Part shown: one piece after another, positions 28,221 to 38,146 of the stretch
How positions within the stretch are numbered: position 1 is the first letter of the stretch
Layout: each line of letters begins with the position of its first letter
From: Chaetoceros tenuissimus
Taxonomy: Eukaryota > Bacillariophyta > Thalassiosirophyceae > Chaetocerotales > Chaetocerotaceae
Direction: 5' to 3'
Length of the DNA: 64,000 nt
Assembly: GCA_021927905.1 (NCBI GenBank)
Contig: BLLK01000069.1
Location: forward strand, 3,038,001-3,102,000
Translations under genes and position numbers: made by a program
The notes under the pieces: generated by a model
The model's input: the letters and a program-made list of their open reading frames with translations, nothing else
What the model was told of the DNA's origin: nothing
Databases searched by the model: none

Positions 28221-29706
28221 CTAATCTGCCTTTCCCTCTTTTTGCTTCGCCTGTTGTTGCTGCTGCTTGAGCTGATGTGCTCTGAGTTCTCTTTGTGCTT
28301 GTAGCATTTCTTGATAGCGAATCTCATCTTCGTCATCATTCAGCAACCAAACAATCATACCAACAATAAAAACTAGCATAACTATCATTGCCTTCACAAT
28401 ATGCTTTGCAATGAAATCAAAGACCTTTTCCATGGGTCCATCTTGCTTGGATGAATCTTGAACTTGCATCTCAATATCATTACGAGCGATGGCTTCCAGC
28501 AATGCATCCACTTCAGTGTAGGTCGAATTTTGGTAATACTTGCGATTGGGTGCATCGAGCACAAATATCTGTGGTAGATTCTTTTTGCTTATATCAAATT
28601 GCTTCAAGAAGTTTGTCCACTTCATTCCGTCCATAACTGCGAATCGATATTCATCGCGTCTGGGACCATTCTTGGCATAATTTGATATAGATGTCTTAAA
28701 GGCTTGTGTAGAGTCTGTCGCCTTTTCCCCTTTTAGATCAGCAACACCAACCACTACAAGCTTTCCCATATTGACGACGCTCCTGAAGTTATTTGATTCA
28801 AGCTCCGCAACTAGACCTACATTGTTTCCTTTGACAAAGTCCATGACATCCATTGTATTCAATTCACCTGTATAAAACACTGGAGCAACTTCCGCGTCTG
28901 TTTCAATCTTTGCAAGCACACTTGTACCACTAAACTCATTTCCAAATGTTTCTTGCAGGACTTTGCTTGATACCGAAGGATCAAGAAGTGCAAAATGCGC
29001 TTTATCTTGTAACTTTCGAGCTGCCTGACTAAATACCTGAGTAGCAGTGGAAGATTGAGAAATCAAATACTTGTCAAGTGCATCACTTCCTTCTTGATGT
29101 GCAAGTTCTGCATCAAATAAAACAAAGACAACTTTTGTATCCTCATCTGTTCCATCCTCATCTTCAATTCTTGTGAAAATATCATTTCTGGAATGAACCA
29201 ATTCCACAGCTGGTCTATTCATCTTTTGTGCAAACTCCATAATTGCCTTTTCATCTCTTTTCCCAGAATAATCAAAGAAGTCTCCATCTCTATAGATTTT
29301 GAGTGTAGGATATCCCCTGACTGAATGTTCTTCACAAATATTTTTCTCCGTCGTACAATCTATTTTACCTATTGCTAATTGTCCTGCGACTTGAGGTGCC
29401 ATTTTATCCAATACGGGTGCAAGCTTTTTACAGCTAAGAAAGTTGTTAGAATTAATTTTTGATTAGAACAAGGAGAAAGATAATTCTTAGATCTCTATAA
29501 AGTCGCGAAACTTACTGGCTACACCAAGGTGCATAAAACTTTAGGAGCCATATACCATTCGCAGGGTCATTCAAGGCTTCTTGAAAATTGGTACTTGTAA
29601 GTGTTTGCACCTCACCTGCAGCGGCATTCTTCGATGCAAGAAACACCGTCACAAGAAGTATAGTGATGAGACTCTTCATTCTTATTGTTTTCTTTCGAGT
29701 GAACAT
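28221..29706 (-). CDS. TMX3-like ER thioredoxin-domain membrane protein
   Basis: Two exons, 29706-29516 and 29433-28221, give 467 residues; human TMX3 has 454. A signal peptide (ITILLVTVFLASKNAAA) precedes a thioredoxin domain whose active site WCSHCKKLAPVLDKM is split by the intron between Ser and His. Next come DCTTEKNICEEHSVRGYPTL with the family cis-proline, then two redox-inactive thioredoxin-like domains. Near residue 411 is one membrane helix (MIVMLVFIVGMIVWLL), followed by an acidic and Gln-rich cytosolic tail ending QKEGKAD rather than KDEL. Role: disulfide formation or exchange in the ER. An ATG at 29679 would also leave a good signal peptide. Confidence 0.87.
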
Positions 29707-30123
29707 TGAATTGAAAGGAACAGGGAACAAAGAACACTTCCAATTAATTGATGATGAGATTGAAAATAGAATACGTAGGAAATAGGAAATAGGAAAAGAA
29801 GATACGAGTAGAGGATATTATGATACTCAATACGTACGTACCTACTACAGGATACTCGTCCATCGGGCTTCTTCCCCTCTAAAATAGGAGGGTTTCAATA
29901 AACGCACTGCATAAAGTGAGAAAGCATAGCTAAAATGTTATCTGGCTAGAAGTTCAAAACAAGTTTGAATTATTTATAACTTTTTGTTGCTTTTTGCTTT
30001 AAAAAATACAACATCTTATCATATTAGATCCAAGTAGATCCGAATCTATCGATCTAGTTTCTACTTCCATCATTGACCCAATATAGAATCCGATCGAAAG
30101 GTCGAAGATCTGGTGGAATAAGA
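29707..30123. promoter_or_regulatory. Divergent promoter, TMX3-like / CDC27, with GTACGTAC
   Basis: About 415 bp between head-to-head genes. The palindrome GTACGTAC is at 29834-29841, about 130-155 bp upstream of the possible TMX3-like starts and about 285 bp upstream of the CDC27 ATG. Confidence 0.4.
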
Positions 30124-32937
30124 ATGAAGTTGACTCCAATTGAAGAGACATTCACGTCTCTTATCCAACAATACCTATCATTACTGCTTCATTCCAATGC
30201 AACCTTCTTAGCTGAAAGATTTATTGCGCATTCACCATCTCCACACTCGGCATACCTACTAGCCATGTGTCACTACAGATCAAATTCGCCAAAACGCGCT
30301 AAAAGTGTACTGCAACCATACGCTGCAAAGTGTAGCCTCATCATCGAGCGCGAACAGGACGAAGAAGCACCAGAGTCACTAGAAGAAAGTATGAGTGATT
30401 GTATTCTATATCTACTCGCAAAATGCTGTGTGGACCTTAAATTGTACAATGAAGCAGAGGAGTATTTACTGACTAGAGCAAAAGGGGACTATGCTCATTA
30501 CAAAAAGCAGGTCAAGAAGAACATACAAAAGTTCAACATCAATTGTGAATCGCTTGAAGATTGGCTTGAAGCTTTGTTGAGCATGGACTTGGAAGGAAAT
30601 ACTGATGCAGATGAAGAGAAAGATCATAATGGTGAGTTAGACTTGGCGGCTACTTGTCCAATCCCTAACGGAGCAGCGGGGCTTCATTTATTGGGAATTA
30701 TATGCAAGCACACTTCCAGACATGATAAAGCGAAGAGATTCTTCCAAATGAGTTTGAAATTGGACCCTATGCTGTGGATTAGTTACAACGAGTTGTGTGA
30801 AATGGGAGTTGCATACATAAATAATGATGCTGTCACAAATTCAAAGAATGCAAAAGTCGAAGAAAATGGGCAAGATAAGTCAAAGGACGGTGTTGATCCA
30901 GCATCAATTTTTGGTGTCATACCTGAAGCTCTTTTGAAAATTTCTAGAGCACAAGGTGGATATGGATATGATGGTCAGGAAGCGAAGGACGAGTTTATAC
31001 ATGGTCCAACTTCGGGTATGACTAGTGAAAATGAAGAATTGCTGAAACGAGCTACTAATAACCACAACGCGGCGGGTATAGGAGCATCTCCTGCATTCAG
31101 TCTATCACACAGTCCCATGCTTGGACTCGAACAAGACTTGAGTCACATCCAGGCTATGGGCGATGATACAGAGAATAATACTCATGGTAGAGATGGACAC
31201 CGAGCTCGTCTTCCAACCGCAAACAGATTATCATTTGGATCTGCAATGGGTACAACACCCGCAAACATAAATGCATATGCCAGTGGAAAAGGCACACCAG
31301 ATGCAGATCGTTCAGAATTACAGGGGACATCTCTTTTCCATGCAAATATTTCCAAAATAGATGGTGATCCAAACAACATCACAGGAAGGAGAAGTAGTGT
31401 GGGCATGCCTCAAATGGCGCTTTTTGGAACACCCAACATGACACCTCAACTGCAGAAAGATCGAGCAGTTGTCTTAACTAGAGCACGTAGAGTCGCCAGG
31501 AGAAGTTACTACGAACCAAGCCCAGAGACAACTCCACCAAATCGTATTACAACTACAGCTGTACCACATTCATCATTAAAACTCACAAGAAAGAAAACTA
31601 GGCGTTCCATAATTGGGAATGAATTTGATTATGATCATTACACATATGGCTTCGGCAACAAGAACCAAAGCCATGATCTAAGTATGAGCGCTATTGATCG
31701 CACCCAAAATAAATCTTTGTTCGGTGTCCAGAACAAGTCTTTATTTGATACAAGTATGGATATGACAGGAGTTGATGATTCTCCAGCTTTGGAAACTAAA
31801 AAGACTTCTATGGTAGCATCTAAACTTGGTACGACGAAAAAACTTTCAAAAGTTCGTGAAGTTGACGAAGATAAAAGTAATGAAGAAGGCTCTAGTTCAA
31901 ATTTAGTTTCATCTATGAATCAAGAAAATGAAGCATTGAAATACATTCTGGAATTATTCTGTACTTTTGGGGCAGCACAGAGGATGCTCTGTTCTTTCAG
32001 GTGCAAGGAAGCCCTACAAATCTATTACACTTTACCATATCCACAATTTCAAACAGGATGGGTTTTACACCAGGTTGGTAGAGCACACTTTTATGCCATG
32101 GACTACATCAACGCTCAGAGATCGCTCGAGACAATGCAAGAAGTCGAGCCTCATAGGATGAAAGGACTAGAAACGTTATCCACAATTTTCTACTTGCTAA
32201 AGAAAGATGTAGAACTTTCGAACCTTGCACAGCGTTGCGTAGAATTTGATCAAATGTCACCAGAAACTTGGTGCACAGTGGGAAACTGTTTTTCTCTACA
32301 AAATGAGCATAAAACAGCACTTGCATTTTTTCGTCGATCTATTCAATTAGATCCAAACTTTACTTATGCACACACTCTTTCAGGTCATGAGTATGTAGCA
32401 AATGAAGACTTTGATCATGCAATGGCAGCATTCAGAAATGCTATCAAAGTCGATGAACGACATTTTAATGCTTGGAATGCACTTGGTGAGATTTACTTTC
32501 GACAGGAAAAACACGATATGGCAGAATATCATTTTCGCAAAGCACTGTCAATCAATCCTCAGGGCCCAGTTATTCGCTGTAATCTCGCAAGAGCGCAACA
32601 GGCAAACGGAAAACACGAACTAGCTCTGGAAACCTTAGCATCAGTGGATAAGAGAGTACCACAGGCTCAATTTCAACGCGCAAACATCCTCATTACATTG
32701 GACCGCCCACACGAGGCTCTGAAGGAGCTTGAGAAGGTTCGTGATGCCGAACCAGGGGAATCATCAGTATATTTCGCCATGGGCAGGGTACTGAAAAGAC
32801 TTGGAAAGCCAGAAAAAGCGATGACTTGCTTCTTGAAGGCTCTTGATTTGGACCCGAAAGAAAATACCTTGATTAAGTCAGCCATTGATAAATTGGAAGA
32901 ACCTGATGACGGAATGGATGATGTTTCGGCATTTTAG
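30124..32937 (+). CDS. CDC27: Anaphase-promoting complex subunit 3 (CDC27)
   Basis: One exon of 937 residues from the first ATG at 30124. The N-terminus (MKLTPIEETFTSLIQQYLSL, then FLAERFIAHSPSPHSAYLLA) is the APC3 dimerisation/TPR region. The middle, about residues 260-610, is low-complexity with TP and SP sites (GTPNMTP, PETTPP), which suggests control by phosphorylation. The C-terminal block of TPR repeats begins near residue 625 (ALKYILELFCTFGAAQRMLC) and includes CVEFDQMSPETWCTVGNCFS, IQLDPNFTYAHTLSGHEY, FNAWNALGEIYFRQEKHDMA and LKALDLDPKEN. Role: TPR scaffold of the APC/C ubiquitin ligase that recruits the coactivators CDC20 and CDH1. The TPR order and the junction YPQFQTGWVLHQVGRAHFY are typical of CDC27. 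Confidence 0.93.
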   Translation: MKLTPIEETFTSLIQQYLSLLLHSNATFLAERFIAHSPSPHSAYLLAMCHYRSNSPKRAKSVLQPYAAKCSLIIEREQDEEAPESLEESMSDCILYLLAKCCVDLKLYNEAEEYLLTRAKGDYAHYKKQVKKNIQKFNINCESLEDWLEALLSMDLEGNTDADEEKDHNGELDLAATCPIPNGAAGLHLLGIICKHTSRHDKAKRFFQMSLKLDPMLWISYNELCEMGVAYINNDAVTNSKNAKVEENGQDKSKDGVDPASIFGVIPEALLKISRAQGGYGYDGQEAKDEFIHGPTSGMTSENEELLKRATNNHNAAGIGASPAFSLSHSPMLGLEQDLSHIQAMGDDTENNTHGRDGHRARLPTANRLSFGSAMGTTPANINAYASGKGTPDADRSELQGTSLFHANISKIDGDPNNITGRRSSVGMPQMALFGTPNMTPQLQKDRAVVLTRARRVARRSYYEPSPETTPPNRITTTAVPHSSLKLTRKKTRRSIIGNEFDYDHYTYGFGNKNQSHDLSMSAIDRTQNKSLFGVQNKSLFDTSMDMTGVDDSPALETKKTSMVASKLGTTKKLSKVREVDEDKSNEEGSSSNLVSSMNQENEALKYILELFCTFGAAQRMLCSFRCKEALQIYYTLPYPQFQTGWVLHQVGRAHFYAMDYINAQRSLETMQEVEPHRMKGLETLSTIFYLLKKDVELSNLAQRCVEFDQMSPETWCTVGNCFSLQNEHKTALAFFRRSIQLDPNFTYAHTLSGHEYVANEDFDHAMAAFRNAIKVDERHFNAWNALGEIYFRQEKHDMAEYHFRKALSINPQGPVIRCNLARAQQANGKHELALETLASVDKRVPQAQFQRANILITLDRPHEALKELEKVRDAEPGESSVYFAMGRVLKRLGKPEKAMTCFLKALDLDPKENTLIKSAIDKLEEPDDGMDDVSAF

Positions 32938-33010
32938 ATAACTCAGTATGCTAAATATAAAGACGACATTACTTTAGATACATGAATTCTGGAAAGATTC
33001 TGGTAAGTAA

Positions 33011-35092
33011 TCAGTCAGTCCTACACATCTTGTCTAGTACATCCTCGGCTACTGTTGCGATGGCATTTTCCTCGTTCATTGTTAACATAATTGAACATGG
33101 CGACAACAGTTTTAAAGTTTCACCACAAATGAGCGAGTTCGCTGTCCCAATAATAGACTTCGCTTTTTCCTTTTCTTCGAGCATTGATAGAAGTTTTTCC
33201 TTCAGTGTCAAAGGTCTAGGAAATACTTCCACCGATGCAACGCCATTGGTATAATTAGCTATAGCATATTTTAGTGCTCGGTCAATACCTCCAAACTCAT
33301 CAACAAGAGCGATTTCTTTGGCTTGACTTCCACTCCAAACACGACCTTGTGCGACTTCTTCCATCTTTTCAATTGGGATATTTCTACCAGCAGAAACAAT
33401 CTGTTTAAAATATTGATATACACGATCCATATTACGCGTCAGATTAGATTTCATAGCATCATTGAGTGGATGAAAGAGACTATATGTCTGGGAGTGCTCA
33501 CTTCGTGAAACGTCATCAAAATTGATTCCATATCTTTTAGACATTTCTGATGCATCGAGTTTAATGCCAAAAACACCAATGGAACCAGTGATACTTGTTT
33601 TATTTGCAAAGATTTTGTCTGCCGAGGTTGCGATATAGTAGCCCCCGGATGCTGCTAAATTCCCAAAAGAGCAAATGATGGGTTTATTTGCGTCTTTACA
33701 TTCTTCCAAGATTGTTTCAGAAGCAGTTACTCCACCACCTGGACTATTTATCCTCAATACAATGGCGCTTACATTGTCATCTGACTTGATTTCTCTCAAT
33801 GCCTTGATTACTTTCATTGCAATCTTGTCATTAATCCCTCCGTCAACATGTATTAAAGCAACCTTTTCCTTTGTAGGCACAGTCAAGGAATTATCCAAGT
33901 TATACACTCCAGCAAACTTTGAAATACTTTCGGTAGCTGTTGATCTTTTCGATGCATCCTCTATCTTTTTCAACACATTTGCAAATTTTTCTTTATTCTT
34001 CTGTTTTGCTTTCAACGCTGTTGCATATTCTTCAAAAGTTATTAGTCCATTTGCATCAAAGTCATTGTCTTCAAGCATACTTTGAAACTTATTCTTGATC
34101 TCTGACACCAAATTCTTTTTATCATCACTTTTGTCTTTCATGGAAGCATTCATCCTAACCAAATCAAAGATGGGGTTCACCTTCGGCAAATTATCTATCA
34201 AATTTATCTCCTTTGCATTTTCTGCTGTCATTGTTCCATAGTCATGTATTGCTTTCCACACTGTCTTATTGTAAGAAGTTGGCAGACTTCTTGAGTATTC
34301 AATCATTTCGTAAACACTTTGGTTGATAGATTCTAACAGATCAGATGTGTTTTCAAAATGAGGCCTTGTGAAACCAGATTCTGTGAATGAATTTGGTGCA
34401 TTTTTATATTGTCCATGCTTGAAAACATGCGCTTTTATTCCATACTTTTTCAATGCATCTGCCAAGAAGACACCAGTCATGGACACACCGTAGAATTGGA
34501 GTGACCCTCTAGGTTGAAGATTCAGCTGAGAAAAAGCACTTGCAAGAATGTATTCTTTATTCCCGGTATCTGTAGGATGATCAAACGAATCTGCAAATGC
34601 ATAAGACATCTTCTTCTTCCTTTGTTTTTCTTCTTTCCTCATTTCAATGATTTTGGATCGCTCATAGTGCTGTCTATGACTTTCGTTGAAATATCGGATG
34701 GCATTTCTAATCTCTTCAACATGAGCATAACCTCCACATTGAAAGCCAAAACCATGGCCAAATTCCCCGTGCAAAGCTACAATATTATCATCAGTTGCAG
34801 CAGTATGTATAATATTGATTAATTCACGTAGTTCTACCTCAATAACTCCCGTATCTTTTTTCGATAGCTCTTGCAGTGCAGTGGAGAAATCTACCTTCTT
34901 TTGCTCCACAATCTTCATTCTATGAAAAGGAAGGATGAGTACATTTTTGTTCTTTGACTTTTTCTCAGCTTGGGCAGCATTTTTGAGACTTGCATACTCT
35001 TTAGCTAAATAGAGAGAGGTTCCTGCACCGACAACAGCCAGAGTTGTCTTTGTGGCAGATCCAAGCCTTTTCAGGACACCTATGGCACTCAT
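33011..35092 (-). CDS. sppA: SppA-type S49 peptidase with an inserted EF-hand
   Basis: One exon of 693 residues from the first ATG at 35092. This is a two-half SppA (67K type). The general-base lysine lies in FKHGQYKNAPNSF near residue 228. The catalytic serine lies in NLAASGGYYIATSADKIFAN near residue 480. RINSPGGGVTASE and SITGSIGVFG are also typical. Between the halves is a canonical 12-residue EF-hand loop, DFDANGLITFEE, near residue 342, inside MLEDNDFDANGLITFEEYAT. Bacterial and plant SppA lack it as far as I know. The N-terminus (RLGSATKTTLAVVGAGTSLY) could be a targeting peptide or membrane anchor. Plant SppA sits on thylakoids; location here is uncertain. The gene is convergent with CDC27, 73 bp apart. 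Confidence 0.88.
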   Translation of the reverse strand: MSAIGVLKRLGSATKTTLAVVGAGTSLYLAKEYASLKNAAQAEKKSKNKNVLILPFHRMKIVEQKKVDFSTALQELSKKDTGVIEVELRELINIIHTAATDDNIVALHGEFGHGFGFQCGGYAHVEEIRNAIRYFNESHRQHYERSKIIEMRKEEKQRKKKMSYAFADSFDHPTDTGNKEYILASAFSQLNLQPRGSLQFYGVSMTGVFLADALKKYGIKAHVFKHGQYKNAPNSFTESGFTRPHFENTSDLLESINQSVYEMIEYSRSLPTSYNKTVWKAIHDYGTMTAENAKEINLIDNLPKVNPIFDLVRMNASMKDKSDDKKNLVSEIKNKFQSMLEDNDFDANGLITFEEYATALKAKQKNKEKFANVLKKIEDASKRSTATESISKFAGVYNLDNSLTVPTKEKVALIHVDGGINDKIAMKVIKALREIKSDDNVSAIVLRINSPGGGVTASETILEECKDANKPIICSFGNLAASGGYYIATSADKIFANKTSITGSIGVFGIKLDASEMSKRYGINFDDVSRSEHSQTYSLFHPLNDAMKSNLTRNMDRVYQYFKQIVSAGRNIPIEKMEEVAQGRVWSGSQAKEIALVDEFGGIDRALKYAIANYTNGVASVEVFPRPLTLKEKLLSMLEEKEKAKSIIGTANSLICGETLKLLSPCSIMLTMNEENAIATVAEDVLDKMCRTD

Positions 35093-35453
35093 GTGATCCA
35101 AACTTCTATTGGGACGATGATGCACGAGTATTAGTTTGTATGAATAGTAGTTGAAGAATAGAGAGAATATTGCAGAGTGCAGCAAGTGGTTTGAATTTTC
35201 AAATTCTCGTTTGTTGGTACATAAACTATGTTCGATAAAAATAGGTTTTCATCCCTTGTTCACTCCATTTTCAGTTTTTTTCATGTTTCTTATTACGTAC
35301 AATTCGTACTACAGTAGTAAATTTATCCAAATTGATACAGTACAATATTGTAAATCATATAAATAATTTTATAATAGCAGTTCATATTATAGAATGTATG
35401 GATGTAGTCAAATATCCAATCAATTCAAATTCAGAGACGCATTACCAGAATGT
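35093..35453. other. Spacer upstream of the SppA gene
   Basis: 360 bp with the SppA promoter and the 3' end of the thylakoid-type protein gene. I see AT-rich sequence and no named element. Confidence 0.35.
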
Positions 35454-36054
35454 TTAGTTGAACCAACCCTTCTTCTTAACTGGCTCTGGCTCAGGTTCTG
35501 GAACATTTTGAGCAAAGAATTGGTCGGAGGAATTATCATCCTTTACGTACCAAAAGTATTGTGCCATAGGAATGATGAAAGATCCAACAACGAGTACTGC
35601 AAGAAGAGCAGTGTATTTACCCTTCTTCGACTTTGTTTCCTTTGCACTCTTGAATGAAGACTCTGCATTATCAACAGTCTGTGGTGTTACATCAATCTCA
35701 TACTCTCTGTACACTCCCTGACGAACCTCAGTAGCTGCGACAACGTTGCTAGATCCAAACACAGGAGAATCGAAAACAGCAGCATCAGCTACAACTGGGT
35801 TCAAAACGTTTGCAGCGATGGTTGCTGCAACGAAAGTAGAACCTACAGTCTTTTTCAACTGAGCAAATGGTTTTGGTGATGCCTTGGATTCTACAAACAA
35901 TTATGATGAGAAAGAATATTATGACATGAATTGCTAACATATTTTTGTCAAGAAAAATCATGCTCGTATCTGTTCTCAAGAACTTACGTGGTGCATATGC
36001 ATTAGCTCCGTTAAGAACTGCAAAAATGACAATAAATAGAGCAGCAGTTTTCAT
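35454..36054 (-). CDS. Plastid-targeted thylakoid-type small membrane protein
   Basis: Two exons, 36054-35988 and 35890-35454, give 167 residues. The start is a classic bipartite leader: signal peptide MKTAALFIVIFAVLNGANA, then YAP (the ASAFAP-type site with Y at +1), then a basic transit region (SKASPKPFAQLKKTVGS). A second hydrophobic stretch, FVAATIAANVLNPVVADAA, looks like a lumen-targeting signal with an A-x-A cleavage site. The mature part has one membrane helix (ALLAVLVVGSFIIPMAQYF) and an acidic tail with PEPEPEP ending GWFN. The layout suits a small photosystem or thylakoid subunit, but I cannot match it to a named one. The 97-bp intron separates the signal peptide from the rest. Confidence 0.72.
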
Positions 36055-36746
36055 GGTTAGACTTGATTCGAAATTCGAGGAAGATGTGAAGAGAAAACAC
36101 GTTGATATGGCGATTGCTTATGGATGCACAAGTTTGACGTAAAATAGCTGTGTGTGAAGTTTGATGTCAGCATCTTTTGTTGTTGAAACACTGACTAAGA
36201 AACTTTCCTCTCTTGCAGCTATGGAGAATAGCTAGCAAAAACCTCCTGACCGCCGACGTCTCATGTTTAGAAAAAGACCCGGAGTTGTTGATTTCTTTCT
36301 TCGTACAATACGTAGTATTTATACTAACTACGAACCACATGCAAATCTCGCCCTCACACGGATAAAAAGAAACATTCACTTCCAAAACCGCTATCGCTTG
36401 CAAAACAAAGAAGAATGAAGTAGCATTGCAACATTGCAACACAAGTACTGTTGGATTCATGAGGTAACATATTTCTAAAGACTATCTGTTTGTGATATGT
36501 AGATTGATGCTGACTCATCTTCTCTTTTTATTTTCAAAAATGAAAGAAAGGCCCAATGATCTAATTCCATTTTGCACGACCCCAACTTCAAAAAATTGGA
36601 AAGAAGAAGGAGGGTTTTATGGAAGAAGGAAAAAGACATTTCGATACACCGTTTCCATTCTGGCTATGCTAGAACATAAAGAACAGATGAACACAAGAGC
36701 CCCTAACCCCTAACTTATCTCTTGTTGAAACATAGAAAGGAGAAAG
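36055..36746. promoter_or_regulatory. Divergent promoter region, thylakoid-type protein / kinase
   Basis: About 690 bp between head-to-head genes. A 97-codon frame on the minus strand at 36167-36460 has no recognisable protein features and is not called. No named element is seen. Confidence 0.35.
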
Positions 36747-38045
36747 ATGAATAGTATTCTGGCCGATGGCACAATAGACGAACAGAATTTAGAAGAGCAA
36801 TGCCTGAGACGGATTCGGAAGATTTCATTTGACTCATCTGTAATATCTGAAGGTGAAACAATTCTAGACAGAGAAAGTTCGTCAAAAAGGATTCTTGCCC
36901 AAGGTAAGCCGCATCTCGATATATATGACTTGACGAAATATACTCGAATTTATTTTCTTTACATACAATCCCACTCATCATATCTTGCATTGATTATTGT
37001 AGATGTGGAAGAAGGGTTACGAATAGGTAGAGGTGCATATAATGATGTTGTGGCTGTACGAAGATTATCAAATTCAGGTAGTAATCGCTCTCTCAAGAGC
37101 ACAGCTGCTAGTAGTATTAATTCTGAAGATTTCACATCTCCAGTTTCCAGGTCGTACTACTACGCTATGAAAAAACTCAGGAGTGATATACAAGAAACAA
37201 AGAAGATGAATAGCGCTGTAGTTGATCTAGCCGTTGAAGCTCAATACTTACAGTCTCTTTCTCACCCACACATTGTGAATTTGGAAGGACTTGGGGATAG
37301 GCCTGGAAGCAAAGACTTCTTTCTGATATTAGAACGCTTGGAGTGTACACTGTCTCAGCAAATAGTTGCCTGGAAGAACAAATTGAGGCTATTTCATCAT
37401 GGTTACATTCGCCCCAAGAATTTAACCAAAGAGGAATATTTGAACATCTGTTTCAATCAGCGCCTCTCTTTTGCAAATGACATTTCTTCTGCTCTATCCT
37501 ACCTACATAGCAAAAAGTGAGTTTTGAAATCATTGAAAGTTTCACCACTTTCTTCTCTTCTAACGTCTTACAAAACCTTCATTCCAAGTTTGATGTTTCG
37601 TGATTTGAAGCCAGATAATATTGGATTTTCTCACGATAATATTATCAAGCTTTTTGATTTTGGCTTTGCTCGTGAGCTGAAACAGTCAGAGAGACTCAAA
37701 ACTGACATGTACTTGATCAGTTTTGCTGGTAGTAGAAGGTATATGTCTTCTGAAGTACTATCATGTAAGCCACATGGACTTCCAGCAGACGTGTTTGGAT
37801 TTACACTTGTTGCATGGGAAATGATCCATCTTGAAAAGCCTTTCAAGTCTTTGAATGTTTGTAACGTTCAAAAACACCAGAGACAAGTGCTACTTTGGAA
37901 GAAAAGGCCAAAGATTGCTGATAATGTTCCAAAACCAATAGCAGACTCTTTGCGAAGTGGTTGGAGTCATAACCCTGCGGATAGACCAAGAATGTGTGAA
38001 ATGAATTCTTTTTTGACAAAATATGTAAGAGAGAATGGACAGTAA
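36747..38045 (+). CDS. Serine/threonine protein kinase (TKL-like)
   Basis: Three exons, 36747-36903, 37003-37516 and 37589-38045, give 375 residues. Kinase landmarks in order: glycine loop GRGAYNDVVAV; the lysine in YYAMKKLRSD; the alpha-C glutamate in LAVEAQYLQSLSHPHIV; FRDLKPDNIGF (an HRD motif with F for H); LFDFGFAR (DFG); the activation-segment end GSRRYMSSEVL; DVFGFTLVAWEM; and the closing DRPRMCEM. All catalytic residues are present. The first intron is 99 bp, a multiple of three with no in-frame stop, so leaving it in would add 33 residues just before the glycine loop. The substrate is unknown. A short N-terminal regulatory part carries SKR and SFDSS sites. Confidence 0.85.
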
Positions 38046-38146
38046 ATCAAAAGTGCATCAGTACGTATTCACTTTACTTGTACTAATATTTTTAGAATAA
38101 TATGTTGATAAAAATTTTGTTCACAACCAGTCACTACCTTACTTCA

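Noticed and set aside
36167-36460. 97-residue Cys-containing frame on the minus strand
   Set aside because: It begins in a hydrophobic stretch but lacks a signal-peptide pattern, codon bias or homologous look; probably spacer.
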